A DNA stretch of 64,000 bases from Scenedesmus sp. ARA3 (GCA_004335835.1 RWJK01001175.1:24976-88975), one strand, 5' to 3'; shown: positions 44,277 to 55,715, counted from the first letter of the stretch. Translations and numbers: made by a program. Notes: generated from the letters alone by a model not told the origin.

Positions 44277-46596
44277 GCAGTTGCTGCCAGCCCCTTCTCC
44301 ATAGACATCCAGGGGCTGCAGCTGTCCCTGGGCCCTGAGGGCAACAAGCGGCGCATCCTCAAGTCATGCGACCTCAAGGTGGGGTGAATTGCACTGCAGC
44401 TAACACACTCAACATGGTTATATTTGCCACGAAAGTACTGCTACACTGCACTTCATGGTCAATACCTTTACCTTGAAAACCTGGCGTCACCTGAAGTGTT
44501 GCTGTGCCGGTTTACTGCTGCAGGTGCAGCGGGGCTCGCTGCACATGCTGCTGGGCCCCAATGGCTGCGGCAAGTCCACGCTGCTGCGGGTTTTAGGCGG
44601 GCTGCTGTACCCTGACTCAGGCCTGGTTCAAACCGATGAGCCCTCGGGGTTTGTGTTCCAGAACCCTGATCACCAGGTGGTGATGCCCACAGTGGCTGCT
44701 GACGTGGCTTTTGGGCTGGGCAGGTGGGCCCTGCAATGGCGGTTTTTTATGTGTGGTTTCAGGCTAAGTGGGAGGCATGCTGCTGTTGTTGTTTTCTGTA
44801 CAGGTGACGCATAGCAGCACTGCAGATGGTGTGTGTTCAAAGATAGGGCAGGTATAGCAGGGTAGGCAGGAGGGTTGTAGTAGGCCGGCCACTGCAGGGC
44901 TTGTCACCAGTGCAGGCCTGTGCATGCTGCAATGCACGAAATAGCATGGAAGCAGCTTGATCACAAGACAAAAAGATAACCTGGGTGATGAGCGGCTGTC
45001 TGCTGCATGATGTCACATCAGCATGCTCACGTATTTCAAATACGGCGTACGGTGCTTGGCTGCAGGTACGTGCTGCCTGAGCAGCAGGTGCGTGATGCAG
45101 TGGAGGTGGCGCTGCAGCTGGTCAACATGCAGCAGTTCATGCACAGGGCCACACACACGCTCTCGGGAGGGCAGCGCCAGCGCGTGGCCATTGCAGGTGC
45201 GTGGCTGCTGCTGCGTGAATGAGTGCTGCTGCACGAGTGACTGCTGCTGCGCTAGTGGCTGCTGCTGCATTAGTGGCTGTTACTGCATGAGTGACTGCTG
45301 CTGCACTAGCAGCTGCTGCTGCACCAGTGATGATTTGGCAGGGAGAATAGCTTCTAAGTGCTGCAAGCGCTGCTGCTTGTGCTGATCCAGCTTGGTTGCA
45401 CCTGACATTCTTGTGCTTGGTCACACCTCACACCTTTGTGCTTGGTCACACCTCACACCTTTGTGCTTGGTCACACCTGACATTCTTGTGCTTGGTCACA
45501 CCTGACATTCTTGTGCTTGGTCACACCTCACACCTTTGTCGCACCTGACATCGGGTGCCTGGTCACTCCTGATATCTGCCTGCTGTCTCACACCTGACAT
45601 TCCGGCGCACCTGCTCGCATGCATTGCAGGCGCGCTGGCCGAGGACCCTAAGCTGCTGCTGCTGGATGAGCTGACCACCTTTTTGGATGTGGAGGACCAG
45701 TTTGGGGTGCTGGAGGCGGTGCGCGCAGTGACACACGCACGCAGGGATGTGACGGCGGTGTGGGTGACGCACAGGTGAGTCAGCAGTGCAAGGAGGCAGC
45801 AGTGCGAGGAGGCAGCAGCAGCGCTGTACCAAAGGACACCGACCCATGTGACGAGCAGCAGATGTATAAGCCAGCAGGCGGTTGGTAGGGACGTGACGGC
45901 GGTGTGGGTGACACACAGGTGCGCAGCAGCGTGAGTCAGCAGCAGGAGGGCTGTACCTTGGGACGCCGGTTCATGTTGCAGCAGCAGATGTGTAATTCAG
46001 AAGACAGTCATGAGGGTTGTGACGGCGGTGTGGGTGACGCACAGGTGGGCAACAGTGCGAGGAGGCAGCAGCAGCGCTGTTCACAGAGAGTTTGCATATG
46101 CTGTGCATTGGGACGCGACAACTGATGACATGAGCAAATGCACAACCTAGCAGGCAATCAGCATGGATGTGACCGCGGTCTGGTGACGCACAGGTGCGCA
46201 GTGCATAGTTGTGACATGCAGCAGCACTGGGACGTAGCACGTAGCACGGTTTCTTGTTGCTTATGACCATGGTCATTGGCCAATGATGTGATGTGGTATT
46301 GTTGCGTGTCAGTAAAGGAAGCCAGCTACGTCAATGCAGCAGTGCAGCTGACACCGCCTGTGACAGTGTTGATGCTGCTGCGGCTGCTGCTGCTGTTGCC
46401 ACCGTCCTAGTAATCTGACGCTACTACGCTGCCCTTGTGACACTGCAACTGCTGCTGTGCTGCTGCCCTGTGCAGGTTTGAGGAGCTTGCGTATGCTGAT
46501 GCAGCCTCATACATGGAAGATGGGCGGGTGGTGTTCACCGGATCACCAGATCAAATGAAGGCACGGTTGAGGGCGATGGGAGCAAACGTACGATGA
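44085..46596 (+). CDS. Chloroplast-type ABC transporter ATP-binding protein (ABCI/ECF-like)
   Basis: Five exons: 44085-44378, 44524-44723, 45066-45196, 45630-45774, 46476-46596, giving 296 residues. ATG 44085 is chosen; the open frame extends upstream only from a non-ATG codon. A Ser/Arg/Gln-rich, acid-poor leader with a 12-Ser run (AGC array near 44239-44275) fits a chloroplast transit peptide. The ATPase has Walker [11 protein letters not shown]-loop [13 protein letters not shown], signature [15 protein letters not shown], Walker B LLLLDELT and H-loop VTHR. The FQNPDHQ region and single-domain size match CbiO/EcfA-type ATPases and the plant plastid protein ABCI11 (NAP14); that assignment is from memory of the family. 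Intron 4 holds three echoes of the exon 4 end, and intron 3 holds two minisatellites. Confidence 0.9.
45197..45335 (+). repeat. 18-bp minisatellite in ABC-gene intron 3
   Basis: About seven degenerate copies of an 18-bp unit of the form GTGACTGCTGCTGCACTA begin right at the donor of exon 3. The unit resembles the first intron bases themselves. Confidence 0.85.
45398..45545 (+). repeat. 25-bp minisatellite upstream of ABC-gene exon 4
   Basis: Five to six 25-bp units (CACACCT, then CACACCTTT or GACATTCTT, then GTGCTTGGT). Two alternating unit variants are present. The array ends about 85 nt before the acceptor at 45629. Confidence 0.9.
45890..46193 (+). repeat. Three intronic echoes of the 3' edge of ABC-gene exon 4 with its donor
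   Basis: The exon end 45746-45774 plus donor is repeated at 45890-45918, 46016-46044 and 46166-46193. Periods are about 144, 126 and 149 nt. The first copy differs only synonymously (still [10 protein letters not shown]), the second changes one residue, and the third has lost a base and broken the frame. Donors are GTGCGC, GTGGGC and GTGCGC. Intervening sequence is also shared, so whole units were duplicated. Confidence 0.92.
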
Positions 46597-47729
46597 TCAG
46601 CTCGATTACAAAAGTACCAAGCCTTGCAGGCATGTCAGCTTGGCTGCCGCTGGTGTGCAGCGTGGCTGTGGCAAGTCAAAGTATGTTGTTGTTGTTTCCA
46701 GTGGGCCTAGCAGTGCAGTTCTGCTGCTGTGTTGGCTATTGCAATTCCTGGTGGCTGGATGCAAGTCACATTGGCTGAGTTTCCCTGGGCGCTGATGACC
46801 CTTGTCCGTGCTGAGTTTGCCTCCACTTTCTCTGACAGACACTCACGATTCAACATCTACGTGAACGCTTTGTCGTCAGGCAGAAAGGTAATGGCGTTCA
46901 TGAATGAGGTTCTTGTTTTTCAACAAAAGTGGGACCCGACCCTGCCCGTATGAACCTCGCGAGCTTGCTCGAGACACTTCAACTTTGGATATCAACACGC
47001 TAGCACTCAAGCGTAGACCCAGATGGTGTGCCCTGCCGTGGTCTGCCACGTCGAAATCTGGCCTTCCTGACAAGATGACATTTCTGGCTTTCCTGAACGT
47101 GTGCACCCTGCTAACGGTACGCACGCTGCACACTTGCCTCGTTCTTTTGGACGGCATTATATACCGTGTCTGTGACTCCACCCGTTCCCAGTAGGACAGC
47201 CGGAAGCACATTCGCCACAACCGCGCGGCGCCACAGCCATATTGCAGCATGATCAACATCAGTAGAAAACCTAGAAGCTTCTAACTGGAGCTGTGAGCGC
47301 CTGGTAGGGCATCAGGTGCGGCGTGCAGGATGGGCAAGGCTGGCATGGCAATTCTTGAGCTGCCCGTTGAGACAGCGTGACGAGTAGTGAAGCAGCTAAA
47401 AAGCAGTTTAGCGCATATTACTTTGGTTTTCAAGTGTCCTTTACACAGGTTGGTGGCTGATCTGTGAGCGTGCAATGCTTTGCGTCCGCAGACGAACGGA
47501 TGCGGCAGCAACGGGTGGCGATGCTCTCAGTGCCTCGTAAACGTCTTGAGTTTTCTCTAGCGACTGGCATAAGTGAATCTGCTGCTTGACCGTCTGGCTC
47601 TTCGGCAACTGTTTGCCAATGTTGCGCTGACTCGATGCTGCGCTGTGTTGACTGCCTTCTGCCTCGCAGTTGACCAGTTGATGTATACGTTGTGTTGATG
47701 GAAAACGAATGGGCGCCCTGCACTGAGGC
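46597..47729. other. Intergenic, ABC-gene 3' flank and bZIP-gene promoter side
   Basis: No gene seen in 1.1 kb. The sequence lacks the CTG triplet bias of the genes. A TATATA motif occurs near 47158-47163, well upstream of the bZIP ATG. I see no plus-strand TGTAA for the ABC gene here. Confidence 0.4.
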
Positions 47730-49796
47730 ATGCAACCTGGAGAGCATGCTCAATCGCCCTTGGATGCTCCGAGCCTTCAGTCCAGAGACCAGGCTCAGCA
47801 ACTCAGCCAGCCAGCTGTGACTGGAAGGAATGGTTCAGAAGGACAGGCCAAGAAGGACTCACAGGGCCAGCAGGCTGCAGCACCTGCTGGACTTGGGCTG
47901 CCACTTCAGCAGCAGCAGCACCAGCCATCGGATGAGCCCAGTACATCTGGACCACCAGAGCAGCAGCAGCAGCAGCAGCAGCTGGTGCCTGGCAGCATCA
48001 GCAGTACAGCAGCAACCACAGCGGCCTTGCTTGCGGCAGTAGCAGCCCCAACGTCACAGGCTGTACCCGCAGTCACATCGATCACAGCAGCGCTGGCAGG
48101 CACCCAGAAGCTCATAAACTGGCCGCCTGCGCTGCCGCCGCCGACTGCAGCACACATCTGGGGTATGGTGAGCAGCGGCCATGATGTGGTGCCTGTTACG
48201 CCTGCTGCTGCCGCTGCTGCAGCCGCCGGGGGTCCGCTGCTGCTGCACTCCGGCCCTGGATTGCTTCCAGGCGTGCCAGCAGGGCTTGCTCCGGACCCTT
48301 CCAGCCTTGCTAAGCGCAAAGCTGGGCGGCCAAAGGCGCCAAACCCTTTGGATGATCCATCCATTCCAGAAAAGAAGGCACGGCGGATCATGGCCAATCG
48401 GGAGTCTGCAGACAGGTCGAAGCGGCGGCAGAAGCTCGCGCAGATTGAGGCGCAGCAGCGGCAAGAGGAGCTCGCTGCAGTGCATGCAGATCTAGGGCGG
48501 CAGACAAAAGAAATAGAGGAGCTGATTCTGCTGGTGGAGTTGGTGCAGCATGTTGTGAGTGGTACGCCGCTGTCACCGGCATCTGCTGCAGTGCTGCTGC
48601 GGCAGCAGCAGGCGGCGCAGCTGCAGAAGCAGCAGCAAGAGGCGGCAGCGGCAGCGACGGCAGCAGCTGTTGCAGCAGCAGCAGCAGCAGCATCGCAGCT
48701 GCAGCAGCAGCAGGCGCAGGTGGATGGTGCTGTGACTGTGGAGGTGCCACTGGCAGCAGCAGGACTCGGCATGCACCTGCCAGCACTGCAGCTGGCACAC
48801 CTGCAGTCGCTGCTCAATCCAGCAGCAGCAGCGACAGCAGCAGCAGCAGCAGCAACAGCTGGCCTGGCCATGGTGCTTCCTACAGTCACCCAGCAGCCTG
48901 CTGCACTGCTGCAAGTCCTAGAGCCTATAGTCATCCCTTACCGGCCGCCACTGTTGCAGCAGCAGCAGCAGCACCAGCAGCACCAGCAGCTTGCAGGGTC
49001 GGCCCTGCTGCTTCCAGCAGTTATTGCTGCTGCGTCATCACCAGCAGCAGCAGCAGCAGCTAGGCCAGCTGGGGTGCAGCCATGCTTGCAAGCCTCACTA
49101 GCAGCCATGACAACAGCAGCAATGCATGGAGCACTTGGCGCGTCTGCAGCTGCGCCTGCTGCACCACTGCAGAGGCAGCAGCAGGCAACAGCAGGCTCGG
49201 CTACGGCAGGAGTAGGGCTGCCAACATCACTGGCAGACCTACTGCCACACCTGCTTGCTCAACAGCAGCAGCAGGAGCAGCAACCGCAGCAACCGCAGCA
49301 GCAGCAGGGCAGCATGAGTACTGCGGCGCCTGTGCCTGACTTGCGGCTGGCGCTGCTGCATATGCTGGCCGCTGCACATGAGCAGCCAGTTGCAAGTGCA
49401 GCAGCAGCTGCTGCACAGCCAGCAGCACAACCGCAGCCGTGTCAACGCAGTGCGGCACCTGATTCGGCTGCTGCTGAGGGGCAGCTGCAGCCGGCAGCTG
49501 CTGCCGCACTTGCAGCTTTGCAAGCAGCACCAAGTCTGGGATCAGCAGCACCAGCAGCACTAGCAGCAGCAGCAACAGCAGCAGCAGCAGCTGAGGCTGG
49601 TGGTGCTGTGCCGGGAGCTCCAGCAGCTGCTGCTGAGTCATCAGCTCTGCTGCAGCAGCTGCTATCTAGCCTGGCCCCACTTGTACAGGCAGCCCAGCAG
49701 CAGCAGCAGCAGCAGCAAGCTGCTGCAGCAGGCCCCAGCCACTCTGGTACTCCAGCAAGCAGGCCTTCAACGGACAGCCCAGAAGGCGCAACATAG
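47730..49796 (+). CDS. bZIP-like transcription factor, single exon, Ala/Gln-rich
   Basis: One uninterrupted reading frame of 688 residues from the first ATG. Around residues 190-250 is PEKKARRIMANRESADRSKR, a basic region with the invariant N-x7-R/K spacing (here K), followed by KLAQIEAQQRQEELAAVHA and EIEELILLVELV, a leucine-zipper-like heptad segment. It resembles plant group I (VIP1/RSG type) bZIPs, which bind DNA as dimers in the nucleus. An AT-hook-like RKAGRPK precedes the basic region. The remainder is poly-Gln and poly-Ala low complexity, probably activation or disordered sequence. Being intronless is unusual beside its intron-rich neighbours. Start choice is simple because there is no in-frame upstream ATG close by. 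Confidence 0.88.
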   Translation: MQPGEHAQSPLDAPSLQSRDQAQQLSQPAVTGRNGSEGQAKKDSQGQQAAAPAGLGLPLQQQQHQPSDEPSTSGPPEQQQQQQQLVPGSISSTAATTAALLAAVAAPTSQAVPAVTSITAALAGTQKLINWPPALPPPTAAHIWGMVSSGHDVVPVTPAAAAAAAAGGPLLLHSGPGLLPGVPAGLAPDPSSLAKRKAGRPKAPNPLDDPSIPEKKARRIMANRESADRSKRRQKLAQIEAQQRQEELAAVHADLGRQTKEIEELILLVELVQHVVSGTPLSPASAAVLLRQQQAAQLQKQQQEAAAAATAAAVAAAAAAASQLQQQQAQVDGAVTVEVPLAAAGLGMHLPALQLAHLQSLLNPAAAATAAAAAATAGLAMVLPTVTQQPAALLQVLEPIVIPYRPPLLQQQQQHQQHQQLAGSALLLPAVIAAASSPAAAAAARPAGVQPCLQASLAAMTTAAMHGALGASAAAPAAPLQRQQQATAGSATAGVGLPTSLADLLPHLLAQQQQQEQQPQQPQQQQGSMSTAAPVPDLRLALLHMLAAAHEQPVASAAAAAAQPAAQPQPCQRSAAPDSAAAEGQLQPAAAAALAALQAAPSLGSAAPAALAAAATAAAAAEAGGAVPGAPAAAAESSALLQQLLSSLAPLVQAAQQQQQQQQAAAAGPSHSGTPASRPSTDSPEGAT

Positions 49797-49948
49797 CACT
49801 GCTGGGGGGGCTGGACTAGGACAGCTTGCTGCAGTCAACAGCCTGTACAGTCAGCTTCTTGCGCTGTGGAAGAGCTAGAGAGTAGCAGCTACAGAGTCAT
49901 GTGGTAGGGTGTCAGGATGCCTGAGTGGCTTATAGCAAGCTAGATGGG

Positions 49949-49953
49949 TGTAA
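49949..49953 (+). terminator. TGTAA polyadenylation signal of the bZIP gene
   Basis: TGTAA lies 153 nt after the stop codon on the coding strand. Further TGTAA motifs near 52127 and 52477 would allow much longer 3' UTRs. Confidence 0.5.
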
Positions 49954-52900
49954 GCGCTAGAGCACGCAGCAGCTAGGTATTCAGGCGTGTATGTTTGCAG
50001 GGTGTGTATGATGATTTCTTCAGCTCAGATGGCAAGCAGCAGCGTCAATTGCTGTGTACGCTCTCACAAGCAGCCGTTATGTCATGCAGATTAGTCTGGT
50101 GTGCGCTGACGAGGCAGGCAGCAGCTTATGGGTGTGTGGTAGCGCATGCGTTTAGCTGATCTGGCCTCTTGTTGTAGGGCAGGCTTGGCTTTTGGGTTTA
50201 TGGTAGTCATGTCGGCTGGACTGACTCTACAACCATGTTGGCAGATGCTGGCAGAAGTAAGGGCTCTCACAGGAATCAACAAAACAGGCGCTTCTGTGAC
50301 AGCTGCACATGTGGTGGAAGCATGTGAAGCTTCGACAGCTTTCCCTACATGTCTCAGTTGCGAATTTGTCCCTGTGATTTCCGACATGTCATGTGTGATG
50401 CAGCCGAATGTACAGCAAACAGTTGCTAGTGTGATTCTGCTGCCAGCCTATCATGGATCTGCTGAGCACAGACAGGTTGCGTGACGTGGCTGTGATCAAT
50501 CCATTCAGCTTTGCACAGATTTAGGATATGCAGCTTGTCGTTCAGAAACTGTTTTCTCAGACGACCTGGGATGCCCAACCCAGCAGCAGATGTGCAGGGC
50601 GTGATTTGACAGGCATTGCACTGCTCGCGTCCAGATTTCATTCTCGTTGATCTGCAGCATGCTGATGTGGTGTGCTACAGGTACCTGGTGTGTGGAGTTT
50701 AGAGACAGGAAGCGTGGCCGGTGACCTGATGCATCATACCATGTGACATGTCAGGAGGTCGAGAGTGTGGCGGCTGTCGCACGTTTTACCGCTTGGACTG
50801 TGCACATGCCAGCAAGCTGTTTGACATTCATACAATGCCCCTGCAGTAGCGTTTCTGGAAGTGTCTACATTTGAATGTGCCGTAGGGTTCGGTAGGCCCC
50901 ACAGGCGAAGTGACTGGTGTGTCTGCACACACGGCCTGCTTGCAGGCTGGCTTGGGTTTAGGCAGTTGCTGAGATGAAGTTGAACCCTGCAGGAGGTGTG
51001 GTGTTTTGCAGATCTGGTATGAGAATTTCATCATGGGAGGTTTCATGCCTTCAAATGCGGCTGTAGCGCGTCGCCGCTGCATTTATGCAGCACCTGTAGA
51101 ACGCGCTTGCGCCGCCTTACTTGGCGACCGATGGAATGCAGCAGCAGATGCCATGGTTTGTTTGCAGGGCACTGTCAGACACGCGTGTGGTTGAAGAAGT
51201 GCCCAGTTTGACATGCAGCAGCAGTGCAGGGTATGAGGTAACAGCAGCACATGAGCAGCCGCAAGCTGCTTTGGCACACACACCGCTTTGGAAGTGTGCA
51301 TGCTTGCACGTGTCACCAGTCACCACAGCGCAGCTGTGCTTGTGTGGCAGCCTGTGGCTGGGCTGCTTGCAAGCATCATGTGGTGCTTGTTCAGTACACT
51401 GCATGTGGTGCAGGGTTGTGACGGCAGCACAGTGCAGTGAGCTGTCGAGCATGCCTTGTCAGTACGGCTCAGCAACATGCAGGGCTTGTGATTGGCCACG
51501 TGTGCTGGCACAAGCAACAGCAGGCTGCAATCTAGGCAGTAGTCTGCTGCCATACATGGCTGAGCACTGCTGGCAGCGCCCGGGTGCTTGCATTGCGTGT
51601 GCATAATAATGCAGCAATGACATTGGCCTTGGGCTGATGCAGCATGTGGCAAATGACTGTAGGGTCTGCAAGCTAGACTCCAGGGTTTACACTTTGACTA
51701 GGCACAGCAGACTAGCTTAGCACCTGCGCAATGCGGGGCAGCAGTGTTTGGGGGAACTCAGTCACAGCTTCCTCTTCAGGCCGTAGCATGGCGGCGGTAC
51801 TGTTGAATACAGACTCAGCAAAACACGGTGTTGTGTATGTTGTTGGTTGCTAAGGCCCATGCGGCGCGATGTATAGCTTCGCAGCTGTGTGCAGGCACAC
51901 CACGCGTGCCGCGTTGTGTTGCGGATGTGGGGATGTGAAGAATTAGCATGCTGTGTGGGCGTGTCTGGTGCCAAACCGTTTACCGGCAGTAGTCTGCAGG
52001 AACTGGGGTGGTAGAGTGGGCTGGTTGATGTGCAGCACCATGACAGCCAGCACCACACAGTTGCTTAGACTCATTCTGACACAGTGTAGAACATTTAGGT
52101 ACGTGGGCTGCGATTGCTAGGGCTTGTATGTAAAGATGGACAATGTATGTACCGCAGTGCTGCCGCAGCACCAGCGGCTGGTATGTACCGTAGTGCTGCT
52201 GGCAGTGTAGGCAGAGATTGCTGGACTCTCTCAGACCTGCGCTCGCATGTATGATACCTTGGTGCAACGTGACCGAGATGAGTGCATGCCTTAATGGTGC
52301 TCTTGCAAACACTTCTGTTCTACATGTTTTCTCAGGATCTGATCAGTTTTCTCATGAGCATCCCAGGTGTAGGACCTCCCGCTACGCCAGAGGTCCCTTG
52401 CTGTGCATGCTGCCTTGATGATGCCAGCTTCAAAAGGTTGCTGCGGAATGCTGAGCTGGCATGTAAGGTCAGCACAGTGGCTGACACGGGCATGCCAGGC
52501 TGGCAGCCAGCTTGATTACTCATTCTGCTGCTGCTTAGCCCTGCGTGACACTGCCACAGCGCCGGGGATTTAAAGTGAACAGCTTCAGGAAGCTTACTGT
52601 CAGCATGAATGACGCCTACAGTGCAACCTGAAAAGCGCGGGCACATGCGTGCACGGGCAGCTCAGCAGTTGCACTGGTGGCACCTGCACAGCCACGAGTG
52701 TCATTACGTTCGCTCGCGAGTAAATCCAGCAAAAACGGGTGAATGTGGAGATCGGAAAATTAAGTCAGCCCGTGATAGGAGAGTGCTGTAGGAGAATGTG
52801 AGGCTTCAAAGACTAACTTGGCATGACAAGCCTCACGACACCGTAATCATCCCCAGCGCACCTCACTGCTGCACCTTTACGCTGCCATACAAGCTAGTTT

Positions 52901-52991
52901 GATGTTCTGAGACAGCTCACACACATCATACCAGCCCACACACACTTTCTCTCCGTCCCAATTGCACCAGCCCTCTTTGCACAGAGTGAAA
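49954..52991. other. TG-rich non-coding stretch downstream of the bZIP gene
   Basis: Three kilobases with no frame I can support as a gene; ORFs of around 110-160 codons have no recognisable motif and no splice structure. The plus strand is TG-rich, the same strand bias seen on the sense side downstream of other genes, so it may be a long 3' UTR or downstream transcript. The right end contains the promoter side of the gene at 52992. Confidence 0.35.
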
Positions 52992-55715
52992 ATGCAGCTC
53001 CTCAGGCAGCCAGCAGCTTCTGGTGTCAACACACGCTTCGTCAGCAGGCGCAGCAGGACTACAGTGACCAAGGTGTGTGCGAAAGAGGAACGCAGGGGTG
53101 CTGCTGCCACCACCACGCTATCGCTGCTGCAGCCCCACATGTCGTTGAAGATAGTTCTGGCAACAATGAGGCCACATGTTACCTCGCTTGCTTGTCAGCA
53201 CCTGCCTCAGCGCGCGTGGCAGCAACACTCCGCACCGGCAGCGCCACTCCAACTGCACCTTCGTCCTCCTGCAACGCGATAAGATGCTTCACACACTTTT
53301 GTCTGTCTATGTCGGGGTGGTTCTATGGTGCCAGTGGTGAACGCCGGCACACGTGACATGCTTTGTGCTGCACCTGGCTGGCTGCACACACCTTCTGTGC
53401 ACCCAGCCAGCACTCCAACACCCTCTACCAACATGCTCCCCGTCCAGTAACCCTTTAGCTCAACAACTGACATTCTAACGCCCTTCTGCTCCTCCCCTCC
53501 CTCTCCCCCAGGCTGCGGGCACCAGCGTAGCTGAGCGCACAGAGGCAGCTGCAGCAGCAGCGCCAGCAGAGGATGACAAGCTCGCAGAGATCTACATTGG
53601 CTTCCCTAAGGGAGATTATGACCGCAGCGAGGGCCGCACAGGCCGCGTGATCAAGGATGACCCCGCAAAGTACCCTAAGAAGGAGGACCTGGGCCCCCTG
53701 CTGGGCGCAACAGGTACGGCGCTGCTGCCGCTGCTGCTGTGGGATGAGTAGCACTTCCAGTTGCATTGCAGGAGTGTTGCTGCCACAGTGAAAGCTCCAC
53801 AAGCAGCCACAGAAGCGGCTGTGCGGCAGCTGTCAGTGCAGCACTCTGGTTTCCTTGCGCAGGGCGGTTTCCTTGCATCAGAGTGCGGCACGCGCGCCTC
53901 GCCTCATCCTGCCTCGCCTCATCCTGCCTCGCCTCATCCTGCCATGTTGCATTTGTTCAGCCTGCATCTTGGGCCTGACCTAATGCGATGCACCTGCTCA
54001 ACTACCTCTTAACTCAACGCAATCTTGTGCAAATCTTTGCACCACACGCAGGCGGCTGGGCCGGTGGTGAGGCTGGGCTGTGGCAGCTGCGCGAGCAGGT
54101 GATGCGTGAGAAGGCAGCAGCCAAGACCGGCGCCAAGGCAGCAGCAGCGCCAGCGCCAGCAGCAGCGCGGCCCGCCAGCCCGCCAGCACCCAAGGATGGC
54201 AAGGCACCCATCTACGTGGGCTACGCCAAGGAGTGAGTGCTGAGGGCTTTGTTTCCTATCCACTGCCTCCTGTCTGCTTTTCTGTGCTACATACATTCAT
54301 GATATGTCATCAATCTTCCCCTTTTCATGCTGTCCGCGCGGCCAGCCTGCATTCCGCATGCAATCAGCATCCACAGCAGCCGCCCCCTGCTGGCCAGCCA
54401 GCCACCTGCCCCACCAGCGGCGCCCACAGCAGCCATCTGTCTCTCCAGCATCCTCAGGCCTGTCACTCACGTTGTCACTCACTGCTGCTGCTGCTGCTGC
54501 TGCTGCCGCAGTGAGCTGGAGGTGCGCAAGGCTGGCGCCCCAGGCCGCTTCATCCTGGATGACCCCAAGAAGTACCCGGCCAAGGACGACGTGGGCATTT
54601 TCCGTGAGTGGCTGCTGCTGCTGGATGTGGCTTGGCTGAGCTGCGTAGCTTTATACTGGGTGGTGCTGCAGTGGGATAAGTTCAGCTGCTGCAGATGAAA
54701 CCAGAGCTGCATCTAAGCTCCTGCTGCAGCTGCAGCTAGAAGCATCACCAGCAAGCCGCATGCTCTTCAGCGCCCGCACCACTCCACCACACCAGCGGCT
54801 CACACGCGTCTTCCCTTTCCGCTGCACTTCTCACCATCCTCCACCCTCTCCTCTCCCAATTTGCAGCCGGTGCCACTGGCGGCTTTGCTGGTGGTGAGAA
54901 GGGCCTGAAGCAGTTCATTGAGACTGGTGACCTGCAGCTGAGGGACCCCCGCCAGGCGCCCAAGCAGTTAAGCCCCGTGGCTATTGCAGGCGTGCTGGTG
55001 GTGGCTGGAGCGGGTGGTGGCCTGCTGCTCAACGAGCTGACTGACCTGGGCGAGATCGCTGTGCGGACAGAGATCACCAACGTGAGCTTTGTTTGGCACG
55101 GTGCTGTATGCTTTGGACTGCAGCAAGAGAGTGTCGTTGGCGTGAGCTGTTGTGTGGTGGGTCAGAGCTACTGTGGTTGAGTTCTGCAGGAAGCGACAGC
55201 CCTCATCGGTGCCTGTCACTGCAGTAAGGGTGTAGTTGACGTGAGCTGGTTGTCGGGTGGGTTGGAACTATTGCGGTTGAGTTGTGCAGCAGCATAAGAA
55301 GCAAGCGGCGGCCCTGGCACCAGTCATGCAGGCGTCTACAGACTTCCTGCATGCTGAACTGTCGAGGCCGAGCGCCAGCCGGTTCCTTCAGCTCGCACGG
55401 TCCGTGCGTGGCTTCTGCCATCAGCCATGCGCTACCCCTCGCATCGTAACATCTCATCACACCACCACAACCAACTGCTACCAATATGCTTTTTCGTAAC
55501 TGCAGGCGCCGCTTGACGACAAGACCAAGGCGCTGCTGCTGGCTGCCGTGGCGCTGCTGGGTGGTGTGGGCATGCTGGCAACCGGCCGGGCCCTTGTCAG
55601 CAGCCTGCAGAGCCGCATCAGCAGCGCAGGCGACCAGGCCAGCAAGCTGGTGATTGCCGGCGCATTCTGGGTTGGCGTGTTTGCTGCTGCCCGCTTCGTG
55701 CTGCTGGAGCTGTGA
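52992..55715 (+). CDS. Chloroplast membrane protein with duplicated GATGG-AGGE module
   Basis: Six exons: 52992-53072, 53512-53713, 54052-54232, 54512-54603, 54867-55081, 55506-55715, giving 326 residues. The N-terminus (MQLLRQPAASGVNTRFVSRR) is a typical chloroplast transit peptide. Two homologous modules follow: IYIGFPKGDYDR, RVIKDDPAKYPKKED and GATGGWAGGEAGL; then IYVGYAKDELEV, RFILDDPKKYPAKDD and GATGGFAGGEKGL. The C-terminal third has three hydrophobic segments (VAIAGVLVVAGAGGGLLL, ALLLAAVALLGGVGML, LVIAGAFWVGVFAAARFVLL), so an integral thylakoid or envelope protein is likely. The plant RIQ1/RIQ2 (DUF1118) thylakoid proteins are a possible family, stated from memory and not verified. ATG 52992 is the first in frame. 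Confidence 0.85.
53892..53941 (+). repeat. 15-bp tandem repeat (about three copies) in intron 2
   Basis: The unit GCCTCGCCTCATCCT is repeated three times almost perfectly within intron 2 of the chloroplast membrane protein gene. Confidence 0.9.
55138..55289 (+). repeat. 100-nt-period duplication in intron 5 carrying splice-like motifs
   Basis: Two copies (55138-55189, 55238-55289) each begin CGTGAGCT, like the real donor of exon 5 at 55081, and end with TTGAGTT then CTGCAG or GTGCAG, like an acceptor. The two acceptor-like AGs are exactly 100 nt apart. Confidence 0.75.

Noticed and set aside
45398..45545. Regular 25-bp repeats as a possible CRISPR-like array
   Set aside because: Units are contiguous with no unique spacers and lie inside an intron of a eukaryotic gene.
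47906..48934. 342-codon minus-strand frame over the bZIP gene
   Set aside because: Cys/Ser/Ala runs from the antisense of GCA/CAG triplets; the plus strand has a clear bZIP basic region.
50146..51606. ORFs of about 110-160 codons in the TG-rich stretch after the bZIP gene
   Set aside because: No domain, no codon-like composition, and similar ORFs occur on both strands of other 3' flanks.
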